Below, piece by piece: positions 1-7,218 of a stretch of 19,684 nucleotides of DNA. Origin of the DNA: DAOTWY01 sp003696565 (GTDB lineage: Bacteria > Chloroflexota > Anaerolineae > Aggregatilineales > Phototrophicaceae); NCBI GenBank assembly GCA_034435635.1, contig DAOTWY010000064.1, positions 1 through 19,684 on the forward strand. Reading direction: 5' to 3'. Positions within the stretch are counted from its first letter, which is position 1; each line of letters opens with the position of its first letter. The position numbers and the translations under genes are program-made. The notes beneath the pieces were generated by a model. That model was given only the letters and a program-made list of their open reading frames with translations. It was not told the origin of the DNA and did no database searches.

Positions 1-91
1 TTGTGACGATGGGACGCAAGTCAATCGTCCCTTAAGCACCGACTCCTCGGAGTCAGGGGCAAGCCACCCGCTTTAGCGGGTGGTAATTGAC
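1..91 (+). mobile_element. Right end of an IS200/IS605-type (TnpB-carrying) element
   Basis: Two strong hairpins lie close together: GACTC/GAGTC with a CTCG loop (41-54) and a perfect 8-bp stem CCACCCGC/GCGGGTGG with a TTTA loop (64-83). They are followed by TTGAC at 87-91. IS200/IS605 elements end in subterminal hairpins that their single-strand transposase recognises, and from memory ISDra2-like elements are cleaved on the right after TTGAC. An open frame ending inside the second hairpin fits a tnpB tail. Only the right end is in the window, so it cannot be told whether the element is complete. The element type is inferred from the layout; no transposase core is visible. Confidence 0.6.
2..76 (+). 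CDS. tnpB: Probable C-terminal tail of TnpB (RNA-guided nuclease of IS605), partial
   Basis: Frame 2 is open from the window start to a TAG at 74-76 and encodes 24 residues beginning CDDGTQVNRPLSTDSS. The frame runs through both hairpins of the element end, as tnpB does when its 3' end overlaps the guide-RNA scaffold. TnpB tails are poorly conserved and no catalytic RuvC residue or zinc-finger Cys pair is in view, so the call rests on position and on the hairpins. It could instead be a chance open frame at the end of an element that has lost tnpB. Confidence 0.42.
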   Translation, partial: CDDGTQVNRPLSTDSSESGASHPL

Positions 92-196
92 GACCTATCC
101 TTACTGTTTGGTGTTGAGCTTGAATTGCACTGTTGATTGTGAATAGTCTGCTACAATCTAACCATAAAACATAAAAGAATACAAAATATCAAGAAG
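92..196. other. Gene-free flank of the IS end, with a possible extended -10 promoter
   Basis: This AT-rich stretch has no convincing ORF. TGCTACAAT at 149-157 (+) matches the extended -10 form TGnTANAAT, but no good -35 is seen and nothing obvious lies downstream except the repeat at 197-276 and the 3' end of the opposite-strand lipoprotein gene. It may be an unused promoter or drive an antisense RNA. Confidence 0.3.
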
Positions 197-276
197 TTGT
201 TGTCAAGAGAATGGGTATCCGCCCATAATAAGGCGACTACACTAGTGTGCGGGATTTCCCCTCACGCGATTGCTAT
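197..276 (+). repeat. Interspersed two-module repeat, diverged copy
   Basis: Module 1 is a decayed form of the GTTGCCAAGGGATAAAT element: it starts GTTGTTGTCAAGAGAATGGG near 197. Module 2 is at 244-268, starts AGTGTGCGGGATTT and ends TCACGCG. Over 25 gap-free positions it matches the copy at 1820-1844 at about 18. The GTGTG and CACGC arms can pair using one G-U. The copy lies directly 3' of the minus-strand lipoprotein gene that ends at 286. Confidence 0.5.
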
Positions 277-285
277 TCTCGAACA

Positions 286-1092
286 TCATTGTGCTTCAAT
301 ATGTATGACGTGGCGTATCCAGCTGGTTGGAACAACAGGGGAAATGATAATTTCAACTGGTTTGCGTTCATTAGGGGATAACCTGCCAATTTCGACCAGA
401 CGAAAGCCAATGATATGGTCTTGCTCATCAAGTAAGGTGATAACCAGACGAGCTTGTTCCAATGCGGTATCACTTTGATTCACTACATCGGCAGAAAATA
501 GATAGTGCTGTTCTAGTTGGGTGCCAGTTTGATTTTCTACCTCAATAGGGGGGGGTGTAATAGAAACCGGGGAAGATTGATGTACAACAACACTGATACC
601 GCCAAACTGGTCGATTAAATCCTCATTATTTTGTGGATAAAAAAGGATACGATAAGGGGCGAAATCACCGGGATAGATCACGTGTTGTAAGACAAACACT
701 TGTTGTTCTTGGATGACTCGTCCTTGCTGATTGAACATCATTGCCCATAATGAAACGCGCCCGATTGGCTCTGCGAGTGTGTTTGTGATTTTGCCCAAAC
801 AGATGATTGCGTTTTGTGGGGTTGGGTAGCAGGTTGGTGTTTGGACCGCTGCTTCTAATGGGTATAAGTCATTAGTCAGTGTCATGGAGAGGGTTATTTG
901 TGGGGATATGGTGCTGACACTTGGCAGTGCTGGGGAGCGTGTTGGATTGAGACCAGGCGTGATAACGGTCAACGTAACCGGTGGGAGTTCAATAGGTTCT
1001 GGGGTTGATGGGGTGTCTTCATCTGTGCAGCCAAAAACCAAGACACTGATGAATATATAACACACCACCGGGCGCCAACCCCAATACGTCAT
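286..1092 (-). CDS. Lipoprotein with two FxLYD-like domains
   Basis: This is a predicted membrane-anchored lipoprotein of 268 residues from the chosen start; its ligand is unknown. Starting at MTYWGW gives a short Arg-containing head, a hydrophobic run and the lipobox LVFGC (Cys at about 22), followed by a Thr/Pro-rich linker to about residue 65. Two similar beta-rich segments follow, one around IICLGKITNTLAEPIG and one around FSADVVNQSDTALEQA. Each has the 'hydrophobic-x-G/D-x-V/I-x-N' pattern of FxLYD-type folds, which are common in bacterial lipoproteins. Upstream in-frame starts at 1110 and 1140 are possible. The ATG at 1140 overlaps a TATAAT that looks like the -10 box, so I prefer a start downstream of it. 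The gene is divergent from the amidase gene and followed by a copy of the interspersed repeat. Confidence 0.75.
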   Translation of the reverse strand: MTYWGWRPVVCYIFISVLVFGCTDEDTPSTPEPIELPPVTLTVITPGLNPTRSPALPSVSTISPQITLSMTLTNDLYPLEAAVQTPTCYPTPQNAIICLGKITNTLAEPIGRVSLWAMMFNQQGRVIQEQQVFVLQHVIYPGDFAPYRILFYPQNNEDLIDQFGGISVVVHQSSPVSITPPPIEVENQTGTQLEQHYLFSADVVNQSDTALEQARLVITLLDEQDHIIGFRLVEIGRLSPNERKPVEIIISPVVPTSWIRHVIHIEAQ

Positions 1093-1100
1093 GCTTAAAT

Positions 1101-1144
1101 TATCCCTCATTATCCCACATTCAGGGTGTTTATCCCACATTATA
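1101..1144 (-). promoter_or_regulatory. Promoter of the lipoprotein gene with three phased 10-bp repeats
   Basis: On the minus strand TATAAT (1139-1144) is a perfect -10; the best -35 is TTGGAT (1164-1169) at a long 19-bp spacing. Just downstream, ATGTGGGATA occurs at 1140-1131 and again at 1120-1111, and ATGAGGGATA at 1110-1101. Start-to-start distances are 20 and 10 bp, so they fall on one face of the helix. This could be an operator at the start of transcription; it could also be chance duplication. Confidence 0.42.
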
Positions 1145-1222
1145 CCCCTAGAATGATGTTTGAATCCAAGAAAATATGATAGATTTATTTGGGTAATTTA
1201 TCCTAAAATTAAGGTAATCTTG

Positions 1223-1705
1223 ATGAAACTTGAACAGCAAATTGGCGAAGTGCTAAAAAGACGACAACTTACACTCTGTACAGCGGAATCTTGTACTGGG
1301 GGATTAATTGCGAGTTGTATTACAGATGTGGCGGGTAGTTCAGCATATATGCTGGGTGGAGTTGTGGCATATGCCAATGAGATTAAACAACAATTGCTGC
1401 ATGTACGGATAGAAACACTCAGAGCATACGGGGCAGTGAGTGAGCAGACGGCAATTGAGATGGCACAAGGCGCACTGAGTTTGTTTCATGCGGATTATGC
1501 CCTTAGTGTGACGGGTATTGCGGGTCCTGGCGGGGGCACACCAGAAAAACCTGTTGGGCTAACATATATCGGCTTAGCTGGGCGGGATGGGACGCTGCAA
1601 GTTGAGCGATATGTTTGGCAAGGGGATAGGCAGGCGAATAAGCAACAAAGTGTGCAGGCAGCTCTCAATTTGTTGTTGCGAGTGTTACAAGCCCCACAAA
1701 ACTGA
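1223..1705 (+). CDS. pncC: Nicotinamide-nucleotide amidase (CinA C-terminal domain, PncC type)
   Basis: PncC enzymes hydrolyse nicotinamide mononucleotide to nicotinate mononucleotide and ammonia, recycling the NMN left by NAD-dependent DNA ligase. The 160-residue protein is the stand-alone C-terminal CinA domain, without the N-terminal COG1058 domain of full CinA. Visible motifs are AESCTGG (residues 21-27, holding the proposed nucleophile Ser), AGSSAYMLGGVVAYANE, GAVSE, and VTGIAGPGGGTPEKPVG (97-112), all at the usual spacing. The frame is open upstream to a TTG at 1160. The ATG at 1223 is chosen because AAGG lies 8 bases before it and the family alignment begins there. It is transcribed away from the lipoprotein gene. 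Confidence 0.92.
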   Translation: MKLEQQIGEVLKRRQLTLCTAESCTGGLIASCITDVAGSSAYMLGGVVAYANEIKQQLLHVRIETLRAYGAVSEQTAIEMAQGALSLFHADYALSVTGIAGPGGGTPEKPVGLTYIGLAGRDGTLQVERYVWQGDRQANKQQSVQAALNLLLRVLQAPQN

Positions 1706-1723
1706 TTAGTTGGATTGTGAGTT

Positions 1724-1882
1724 GTTGCCAAGGGATAAATTCCCCGGCAACAGTACCCACCTCATAACTAGGGTTTTTGATTGTTCAAATGTCGCTCAAT
1801 TGATGGGACGACCAACGTCAGCGTGCGGGGTTAATCTCCACGCGCTAAATGCGTACGCTATATGCGTACGCTATATGCGTGA
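1724..1882 (+). repeat. Interspersed two-module repeat with a 13-bp tandem repeat
   Basis: Module 1 (1724-1751) is an inverted repeat: GTTGCC pairs with GGCAAC, and inside it GGGA pairs with TCCC. Its first 17 bases, GTTGCCAAGGGATAAAT, recur exactly on the minus strand at 9404-9388. Module 2 (1820-1844) starts AGCGTGCGGGG and ends CCACGCG; it matches the copy at 11727-11751 at 20 of 25 positions and can fold into a hairpin. It is followed by about three units of GCTATATGCGTAC (1844-1882). The element fills the gap between the convergent amidase and phosphatase genes and may act as a bidirectional 3'-end structure. Confidence 0.65.
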
Positions 1883-1918
1883 TTAGTTTCTTAAGCTGCG
1901 TGTTTTTAGGGAGAATTG

Positions 1919-2659
1919 TTATGTCATCAATTGTGGCGGGAGGTGTGATACACGGTTGGTATATCGTAATGCGAGAATATCCCCTTCTAGTAAATCCACG
2001 CGGCTGAAGGCTGTGTTATTATGCCAGAAGTGATGTCGTGAGCTGGGGACAATATCTAGCAGAGCCTTGAGCAGTGTATTGATGAACATTCCATGTGAGA
2101 CAAGTGCAATTTTATCATCTTTGTGTGCTTTATTTTGTGCGCGGGCGCGGAGTTCTAAACTGACTCTGACGGCACGTGCATAAACACCTGCGAGGTCTTC
2201 TTCACCGTGTGTTGCATCCCACCATCCGGATTCTGTGATCTCATCCGGTAAGATGACATTTTCAAATTCTGCCATAATTTCTGAGCGGGTTTTGCCACCA
2301 TACCCTATGACACCTTGCTCGGTTTTTAAGAAGATACCGCCTTGTTCGTGAATATCTAACCAGATTTGCAGTGGTAAGTTAAACGCTTGTGCGATGGGAT
2401 AAGCTGTTTGCATTGCACGGTACATCGCGCTGGAATAGATGTGGGTAAATTGATAGGGATAGCGTTGTTCTCGTTCAGCGGAATTTACCTGAATACGGAT
2501 CAACTCTTCCGGGTTTTGTGTATGTGTGAGATGGTCAACCAATTGTTGCACTTGCTGATGCCCGACATCAGTTAATTCGGGGTCTTCTACACGCAAGTGT
2601 TGATCTTGCATCAATGCATTATTGGTCGATTGTCCATGCCGGATGAGGTAAATTTCCAT
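1919..2659 (-). CDS. Histidine phosphatase family protein (phosphoglycerate mutase-like)
   Basis: This is a cytoplasmic phosphatase or mutase of the two-histidine superfamily, with 246 residues. The phospho-acceptor motif LIRHGQS gives R7 and H8; IYSSAMYRAMQTA carries the second phosphate-binding Arg (R81); E105 in HEQGG is the likely general acid; LVSHG gives H189. All four core residues are therefore present. The family includes phosphoglycerate mutases, alpha-ribazole phosphatases and broad sugar or nucleotide phosphatases, and I cannot assign a substrate. The insert around residues 105-150 is longer than in a minimal GpmB-type enzyme. ATG at 2659 is preferred over TTG at 2662, since AAAGGA then has a better spacing. 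It is divergent from the gene at 2801. Confidence 0.85.
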   Translation of the reverse strand: MEIYLIRHGQSTNNALMQDQHLRVEDPELTDVGHQQVQQLVDHLTHTQNPEELIRIQVNSAEREQRYPYQFTHIYSSAMYRAMQTAYPIAQAFNLPLQIWLDIHEQGGIFLKTEQGVIGYGGKTRSEIMAEFENVILPDEITESGWWDATHGEEDLAGVYARAVRVSLELRARAQNKAHKDDKIALVSHGMFINTLLKALLDIVPSSRHHFWHNNTAFSRVDLLEGDILALRYTNRVSHLPPQLMT

Positions 2660-2800
2660 CAAATGTCCTTTCGGTTACAATAGCGGTATATATTATTGGT
2701 TTTTGGTGCATTTTTGAAACGGGTTTTTGCTTTATCTGTTCTCAATTATGAACCGCTAAAAACGAATGCGGATAACTGTTTACCACATGAGGTTAGCACT

Positions 2801-4519
2801 ATGACCAGTCTTTTTGCCAGCCTAGATAACAGCGATTTAGCCGTTCTTAACGTGATTGCAACATATTGGGGTATTGATGTGACACTGGTTGAGCCGGATA
2901 AAATGGCACGAGTTATGAGTGAAGCGATGCTGACAGATGACCGTGCCGCGGCAGCTTGGGATCGTTTGACAGATGAGCAGCGTGGCGCACTCCAAACGTT
3001 GATTGGCTCTAATAACAAAATGCCATTATTGATGTTTGAACGGCTACATGGTGAAATCCGCAAGATGGGGCGCGGGCAGATTGAACGGCAAGACCCTCTG
3101 AATAACCCCACTAGCAGTGCAGAGGCGTTGTTCTATCGTGGGTTGATTTATGAAGGGTTTGAGCAATCCCCTGCCGGGGCGCGGGCAATTGTTTATGTTC
3201 CGTCGGATTTAGTCAACGTACTGCCAACACATAAAACCAGCTACGATGATCTACCTGATTTGCCGCAGTCGCCACAGATATTAGATGATATTCAAATTTT
3301 ACCAATAGAAGATGAAGACCTATTGGGCGAGATTCACTATGCCGATACCAGCATTGTGGATGATATGGTCACTTTATTAGCGTATTTTCAAATTTATAGC
3401 GGGGATGTGGTGGATGGAGCATTAGCGGCGGAAGATTTTACTGCCATCCAGGCGCATTTGATTAACGATGACCCTGCCCGCTTGACGTTTTTGTTTGAAG
3501 TTGGCATTAGTGCTGAACTATTTGAGGTGGTGGATAGTATTGTGCGTCCGCGCCGGGCAGAAACAAAACGCTGGTTAGAAAGTACGCGCTCTCAGCAGCT
3601 TAAAGCGTTGGCGGATGCATGGAAAGAAAGCACAATCTACCGTGATTTGTGGCATGTTTCTGGGTTGCGTCCAGAACCTGGTGGCTGGGGGTATCATCCA
3701 ACAGCGGGGCGCATTGCCATTTGTAAGTTTTTAAGCGAGCATGTTCCACAACAACATTGGTGGGATATTGATGATTTCATCATGGCGATTAAGCATATTG
3801 AGCCGGATTTTCAACGTAATCATTATGAAAGTTGGTATATCCGTAATGATCGCGGGGAGTATCTGAATGGGTTTGAAAGTTGGGATGCCGTAGAAGGCGC
3901 GTTGTTAGAATTTTACCTGATGTGCCCACTGCATTGGTTAGGCATGGTGGATTTAGGGGAAAACGCCGCACATTTGAATGCCTATGGGCGGGCGTTTGTG
4001 AATGGGCAACCTTTTCCACAACCACCGGAAGAACCCGAACCGATTACAGTTAATCCAGATGGCACATTGTTAATTTCGCGGCGTGTTTCACGCATGGATC
4101 GGTTTCAGGCGATGCGGTTCACAACATGGGTTAGTGCGGCGACCAATATGTCACCATATGTTTATAAACTGAGTCAGGCGGGAATACGACAAGCCGCGGA
4201 ACAAGGGATTAATTTGGGGCATATTCAAGCCTTCCTTAAGCGAGTGATGGAAGTGGAGGAGTTACCGGCGACCCTGAATCGTCTGCTGCAAAATTGGCAA
4301 TCTGCCCCACAGGCACAAGTGACAATTGAGCCGATGATTGTCCTAAGGGCTACATCTCCAGAAACGCTAGACTTCATCATGTCAACGCCAAACTTGCGAC
4401 GATTTTGTGGCTCACGTTTGGGTCCGATGGCGGTTGCGGTGCTGCAAGATCAGTGGCGAGGGCTACAAGATGCACTGGCTGAGCATGGCATTGAAGTGAC
4501 GGTTATGGGGACGTTATAA
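2801..4519 (+). CDS. Helicase-associated domain protein (XPB/Ssl2 N-terminal-like domain)
   Basis: The 572-residue protein resembles the family with a C-terminal 'helicase conserved C-terminal 3' (XPB/Ssl2 N-terminal-like) domain, seen in Chloroflexota and Actinobacteria and often not fused to a helicase motor. The clearest part is the C-terminal third (from about residue 412): ITVNPDGTLLISRRVSRMD, then a helical stretch with YKLSQAGIRQAAEQGI and IQAFLKRVMEVEELPATLNR, and a beta/alpha end with LRRFCGSRLGP. No Walker A or DEAD box is present, so it is not itself a motor. The N-terminal part has the 'W..L...R..L..L' helical pattern of these proteins. ATG at 2801 is chosen because GAGG sits 9 bases upstream; the frame is open to 2696. 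The last 17 bp overlap the convergent gene's end. Function is unknown; a DNA-linked role is only inferred. Confidence 0.72.
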   Translation: MTSLFASLDNSDLAVLNVIATYWGIDVTLVEPDKMARVMSEAMLTDDRAAAAWDRLTDEQRGALQTLIGSNNKMPLLMFERLHGEIRKMGRGQIERQDPLNNPTSSAEALFYRGLIYEGFEQSPAGARAIVYVPSDLVNVLPTHKTSYDDLPDLPQSPQILDDIQILPIEDEDLLGEIHYADTSIVDDMVTLLAYFQIYSGDVVDGALAAEDFTAIQAHLINDDPARLTFLFEVGISAELFEVVDSIVRPRRAETKRWLESTRSQQLKALADAWKESTIYRDLWHVSGLRPEPGGWGYHPTAGRIAICKFLSEHVPQQHWWDIDDFIMAIKHIEPDFQRNHYESWYIRNDRGEYLNGFESWDAVEGALLEFYLMCPLHWLGMVDLGENAAHLNAYGRAFVNGQPFPQPPEEPEPITVNPDGTLLISRRVSRMDRFQAMRFTTWVSAATNMSPYVYKLSQAGIRQAAEQGINLGHIQAFLKRVMEVEELPATLNRLLQNWQSAPQAQVTIEPMIVLRATSPETLDFIMSTPNLRRFCGSRLGPMAVAVLQDQWRGLQDALAEHGIEVTVMGTL

Positions 4520-5327
4520 CCATCTCAAACGTGCCAGACATGCCTAAAAAATCCCGTACGATGAGGGTATATTCGTTTGTATGTGGCAGTATAACCTGAT
4601 GCAGTTTTGAATCAAATACATTCAATGTAAGGTCATCCCCGGCATGGTCGTCATTTTGTGCGATGACCTGCCCATTTGCGTCAACCAGCGTTAGAATTGG
4701 ATCAAGCGTGCCGGAAGTATCCCGCAGGGTGACACTGATTACATCACCAGCTCGCGCAGAGAAGGGGTAATGATAGGGGGTGCTGGTAGGTAAATCACCC
4801 GTGATGACTGTTTGAGTATCAGATGTGGTTATTGTGATGTCGAACAAGTCATCCCGCATAAGAGTTAGCACAACATCCCCGGCATAAATCCCGCCATATG
4901 TATTTGCGATAATGCGATATTCACCGTCTGCTTTGATCCACAACGCTTGAATAACGGCATCTGTTGGGCGTAGATCAGGATCATTTGTAAAGTGATTGTT
5001 GTTATAAGCAAGCTGTTGATTATTGGCATCTTGCACAGCCAGCACCGGATTCGCTAATGGATCATTATCTTGGCTAGTTAAGATGATGGTGAGGACATCC
5101 CCAGCAGATGCAGTAAACCAGACTTGAGACGGAGTTTCACCGTTAAGGGTGATTATTTGGCTTTCTCCGATGCGTATATATTGAGTATCTGGTACAGACT
5201 GCCAACCGACCAAAACAAACAAGCAACAGATGGCAACCACGTATCTCCGCCAAGATATAACATCCCTTGTGAATTGGATGAATGAATTGAAATATGGATA
5301 CAGGACGATTGTTCTTTTCCTTTTCAT
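4503..5327 (-). CDS. Secreted or membrane-anchored protein with two PPC-like beta domains
   Basis: The protein has 274 residues. A long basic N-terminus (about 27 residues, with RR just before the core) leads into the hydrophobic segment YVVAICCLFVLVG (about 29-41), a signal peptide or anchor. Two beta-sandwich repeats follow, about 50-160 and 165-274. Each has the pattern of bacterial pre-peptidase C-terminal (PPC) domains: 'F.A.AGDVL.I.L......DP.L.V.DANNQ..A.N'. The second reads FSARAGDVISVTL, then LDPILTLVDANGQVIAQNDDH. PPC domains usually accompany secreted enzymes, but no catalytic domain is attached here, so a binding or structural role is inferred. The stop overlaps the 3' end of the helicase-associated gene by 17 bp. 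The ribosome site before the ATG is weak. Confidence 0.72.
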   Translation of the reverse strand: MKRKRTIVLYPYFNSFIQFTRDVISWRRYVVAICCLFVLVGWQSVPDTQYIRIGESQIITLNGETPSQVWFTASAGDVLTIILTSQDNDPLANPVLAVQDANNQQLAYNNNHFTNDPDLRPTDAVIQALWIKADGEYRIIANTYGGIYAGDVVLTLMRDDLFDITITTSDTQTVITGDLPTSTPYHYPFSARAGDVISVTLRDTSGTLDPILTLVDANGQVIAQNDDHAGDDLTLNVFDSKLHQVILPHTNEYTLIVRDFLGMSGTFEMVITSP

Positions 5328-5384
5328 TGGCTTTCGTCATATAATAGATTGATTATTTTGATAGATATTGAGGGGTATGTCAAT

Positions 5385-6629
5385 TTGAGACAATTAATGA
5401 CTTACCTAATCGTGAGTTTGTTGGTATTAGCCGCCTGTGGTGGTGATAATGGTGAGGAAGTGGCAGCTGTACCCACGGTAACACTTCAGCCGTTGGTCAC
5501 GCTGACACCGCGCCTGACGGCAACTCCAGTCATTACTCGCACACCACTCCCAACCTTTACGCCGGTTCCATCAGATACCCTAACACCATCTATTACACCG
5601 GTGCCGCCAACCCCTACGGCTACGCCACCTATTACAGGGATTGTTGGCGGTTCACGGCGAATCAACCTGCGTGCTGGTCCAAGCCGAGATCATGAGGCGA
5701 TTGGGGCATTAACGCCGGGCACGGGGCTTTTGATTCTTGGGCAAAACGAAGATGGTACTTGGCTGAATATCTTATTGGATGATGGTACGGAAGGCTGGGT
5801 TTCTGCCGGGTTGATTTATATTGAGCCAACGTCCACACCGTTCCCGACGATGACTCCGACAACTGATTTAACAGCAATTGCATTAGGGACAACCTTTCCA
5901 ACCGCTGTTTTAGGTGGTGGGACAATTACCCCAACGCCGCCGCGTTCGGTGGTTTCGCCCACGCCAGCCAATGGGACATCTGCAGCGGTTGCCGCAACAC
6001 CAAGCGGCTCTACTACGCCAACCGAGCCGTTCTTGCCGGTGATCAACGTGGGGGCAATTAATCAAACAGCGACAGCGTTAGCTGGTGGCATTTCTGAGAT
6101 TGCACCACCTGCACCCTTAACCCCAGCAGCAACCGGACAATCGCCAAACCGTCCACAGCCAGAAGGCACGCCACAACCAAGCAGTACCCTGATTACGCCG
6201 CCGCCGGTTAGCGGGCAGGCGACTGTGCAAGAAAATCGCCCGGTTTTTGCATTATGTGATAATCCGGCACTAGGTGGAGAGCCAGCACCAACTGATTTAG
6301 CGGCAGGAAGCAGTATCGTGATTTATTGGGGGTGGATTGTGGCAGACCCGAGTTATATCCCGCAGCATGAGGCGGCTGTGACGTATGAAATTGCCATCAA
6401 TGGACAACCGATTCAGGCAAATTGGCGACAATTTGGGTCACCTATTCGGCAGACGGGAAACAGCTATGCCAAGTTCTGGTATGTGCCTGCCGGGACGCTG
6501 GACGCTGGAACATATCGTATTACATACCGAGCAACCTGGCGTGAGCAGATTAGTGATGGGTATGAGTTGTTTGGTCCGGGGACAAATAATTTTGTAGAAG
6601 AAGGCTCTTGTACGTTTACTGTGCGTTGA
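5385..6629 (+). CDS. Lipoprotein with bacterial SH3 domain and Thr/Pro-rich linkers
   Basis: This is a predicted surface lipoprotein of 414 residues. The start is a TTG at 5385, chosen because GAGGGG (5370-5375) lies 9 bases upstream and it gives an Arg before the hydrophobic core; ATG at 5397 would remove the charge. The lipobox is LAAC with Cys 18. Residues 25-82 are a Thr/Pro-rich linker. Residues 83-148 form an SH3b domain (INLRAGPS, IGALTPGTGLLILG, WLNILLDDGTEGWVS), a cell-wall or peptide-binding fold. A second Thr/Pro/Ala-rich linker follows, then a C-terminal beta domain (about 295-414) with WGWIVADP, two Cys and YRATWRE. The layout fits an exported ligand-binding protein on a flexible stalk. 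The next gene starts 4 bp after its stop and is probably co-transcribed. Confidence 0.82.
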   Translation: MRQLMTYLIVSLLVLAACGGDNGEEVAAVPTVTLQPLVTLTPRLTATPVITRTPLPTFTPVPSDTLTPSITPVPPTPTATPPITGIVGGSRRINLRAGPSRDHEAIGALTPGTGLLILGQNEDGTWLNILLDDGTEGWVSAGLIYIEPTSTPFPTMTPTTDLTAIALGTTFPTAVLGGGTITPTPPRSVVSPTPANGTSAAVAATPSGSTTPTEPFLPVINVGAINQTATALAGGISEIAPPAPLTPAATGQSPNRPQPEGTPQPSSTLITPPPVSGQATVQENRPVFALCDNPALGGEPAPTDLAAGSSIVIYWGWIVADPSYIPQHEAAVTYEIAINGQPIQANWRQFGSPIRQTGNSYAKFWYVPAGTLDAGTYRITYRATWREQISDGYELFGPGTNNFVEEGSCTFTVR

Positions 6630-6633
6630 TGTC

Positions 6634-7215
6634 ATGATTGTGAATATTTACATCAGTTCAACCACACAAGATTTAGATGTTCATCGGGACGCGGTGCGGG
6701 CGGCACTCGTCTCGATGGATTTAAACCCCACCCTAGGGGAGGGCGATTTAGAAACACGCTTACAACGGATCCGCACTTCTGATCTGTTTATTGGCATTCT
6801 GGCATATCGCTATGGTGAAATTCCAGCTGGGCATGATCGTTCGATTGTTGAGATCGAATATGAAACAGCTGTTTCTCATAATATCCCGCGTGTGATGTTT
6901 ATGGTGGATCCACATTATGAATGGGACCCGATGCTGGTGGAATGGGGCACACCGAGCTTGTTTTATAATCCACAAGATGAGCTATATCGTTTTAAGAATG
7001 TTGTTCGGATGCACGATGAAATCCTGACATTTACCACCCCAGAAAGCCTCACACTCCAAATTGAGGCGTTGTTTTTAGGCAAAACCCGCCGCGAAATTGA
7101 ACAAGAAACACACCCCACACCGACATCTAAGATTGATTGGTTTATTGGTGGAGTGTTGTTTGTGTTGACAATTGCATTTGTGTTGATGGTCTATGGATTG
7201 TTACAGGTCATATAG
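6634..7215 (+). CDS. DUF4062 domain protein with a C-terminal transmembrane helix
   Basis: The protein has 193 residues. Its N-terminus carries DUF4062 hallmarks: NIYISSTTQDLDVHRDAV (residues 4-21), then RIRTSDLFIGILAYRYGEIP (46-64) and SIVEIEYETAV (70-80). DUF4062 is a small alpha/beta domain, thought to resemble TIR and deoxyribosyltransferase-like folds, and usually caps STAND ATPases or large signalling proteins. Here it stands alone and ends in a hydrophobic helix (169-191) that would tether it to the inner face of the membrane. The start ATG lies 4 bp after the SH3 lipoprotein stop with no clear ribosome site, which suggests translational coupling. The 3' end is only 3 bp from the convergent YitT gene. 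Function is unknown; a signalling or immunity role is inferred from the domain. Confidence 0.78.
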   Translation: MIVNIYISSTTQDLDVHRDAVRAALVSMDLNPTLGEGDLETRLQRIRTSDLFIGILAYRYGEIPAGHDRSIVEIEYETAVSHNIPRVMFMVDPHYEWDPMLVEWGTPSLFYNPQDELYRFKNVVRMHDEILTFTTPESLTLQIEALFLGKTRREIEQETHPTPTSKIDWFIGGVLFVLTIAFVLMVYGLLQVI

Positions 7216-7218
7216 GCA

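Larger units (their letters stand above)
1..111 (+). ncRNA. Possible 3' part of an omega-RNA (TnpB guide RNA) plus its guide
   Basis: In TnpB elements the 3' end of the tnpB transcript is kept as a scaffold covering the right end, and the bases just outside the element act as guide. If the element ends at TTGAC (87-91), the scaffold is the hairpin region 1-91 and the guide is about 92-111, starting GACCTATCC. The hairpins are visible; production of the RNA and the exact boundary are inference. Confidence 0.32.

Noticed and set aside
197..478. 93-codon plus-strand frame at the 3' end of the lipoprotein gene
   Set aside because: It overlaps the repeat and is antisense to a clear lipoprotein gene, with no ribosome site or motif.
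1844..1882. Tandem repeat as a possible CRISPR array or origin iterons
   Set aside because: Units are 13 bp with no spacers, and no cas, dnaA or rep gene is near.
5816..6046. 76-codon Val/Gly-rich minus-strand frame
   Set aside because: It arises from the Thr/Pro-rich linker codons of the SH3 lipoprotein read on the other strand.
6634..7215. DUF4062 gene as part of an anti-phage defence island
   Set aside because: No nuclease, STAND ATPase or other defence gene lies next to it; the neighbours are envelope and metabolic genes.
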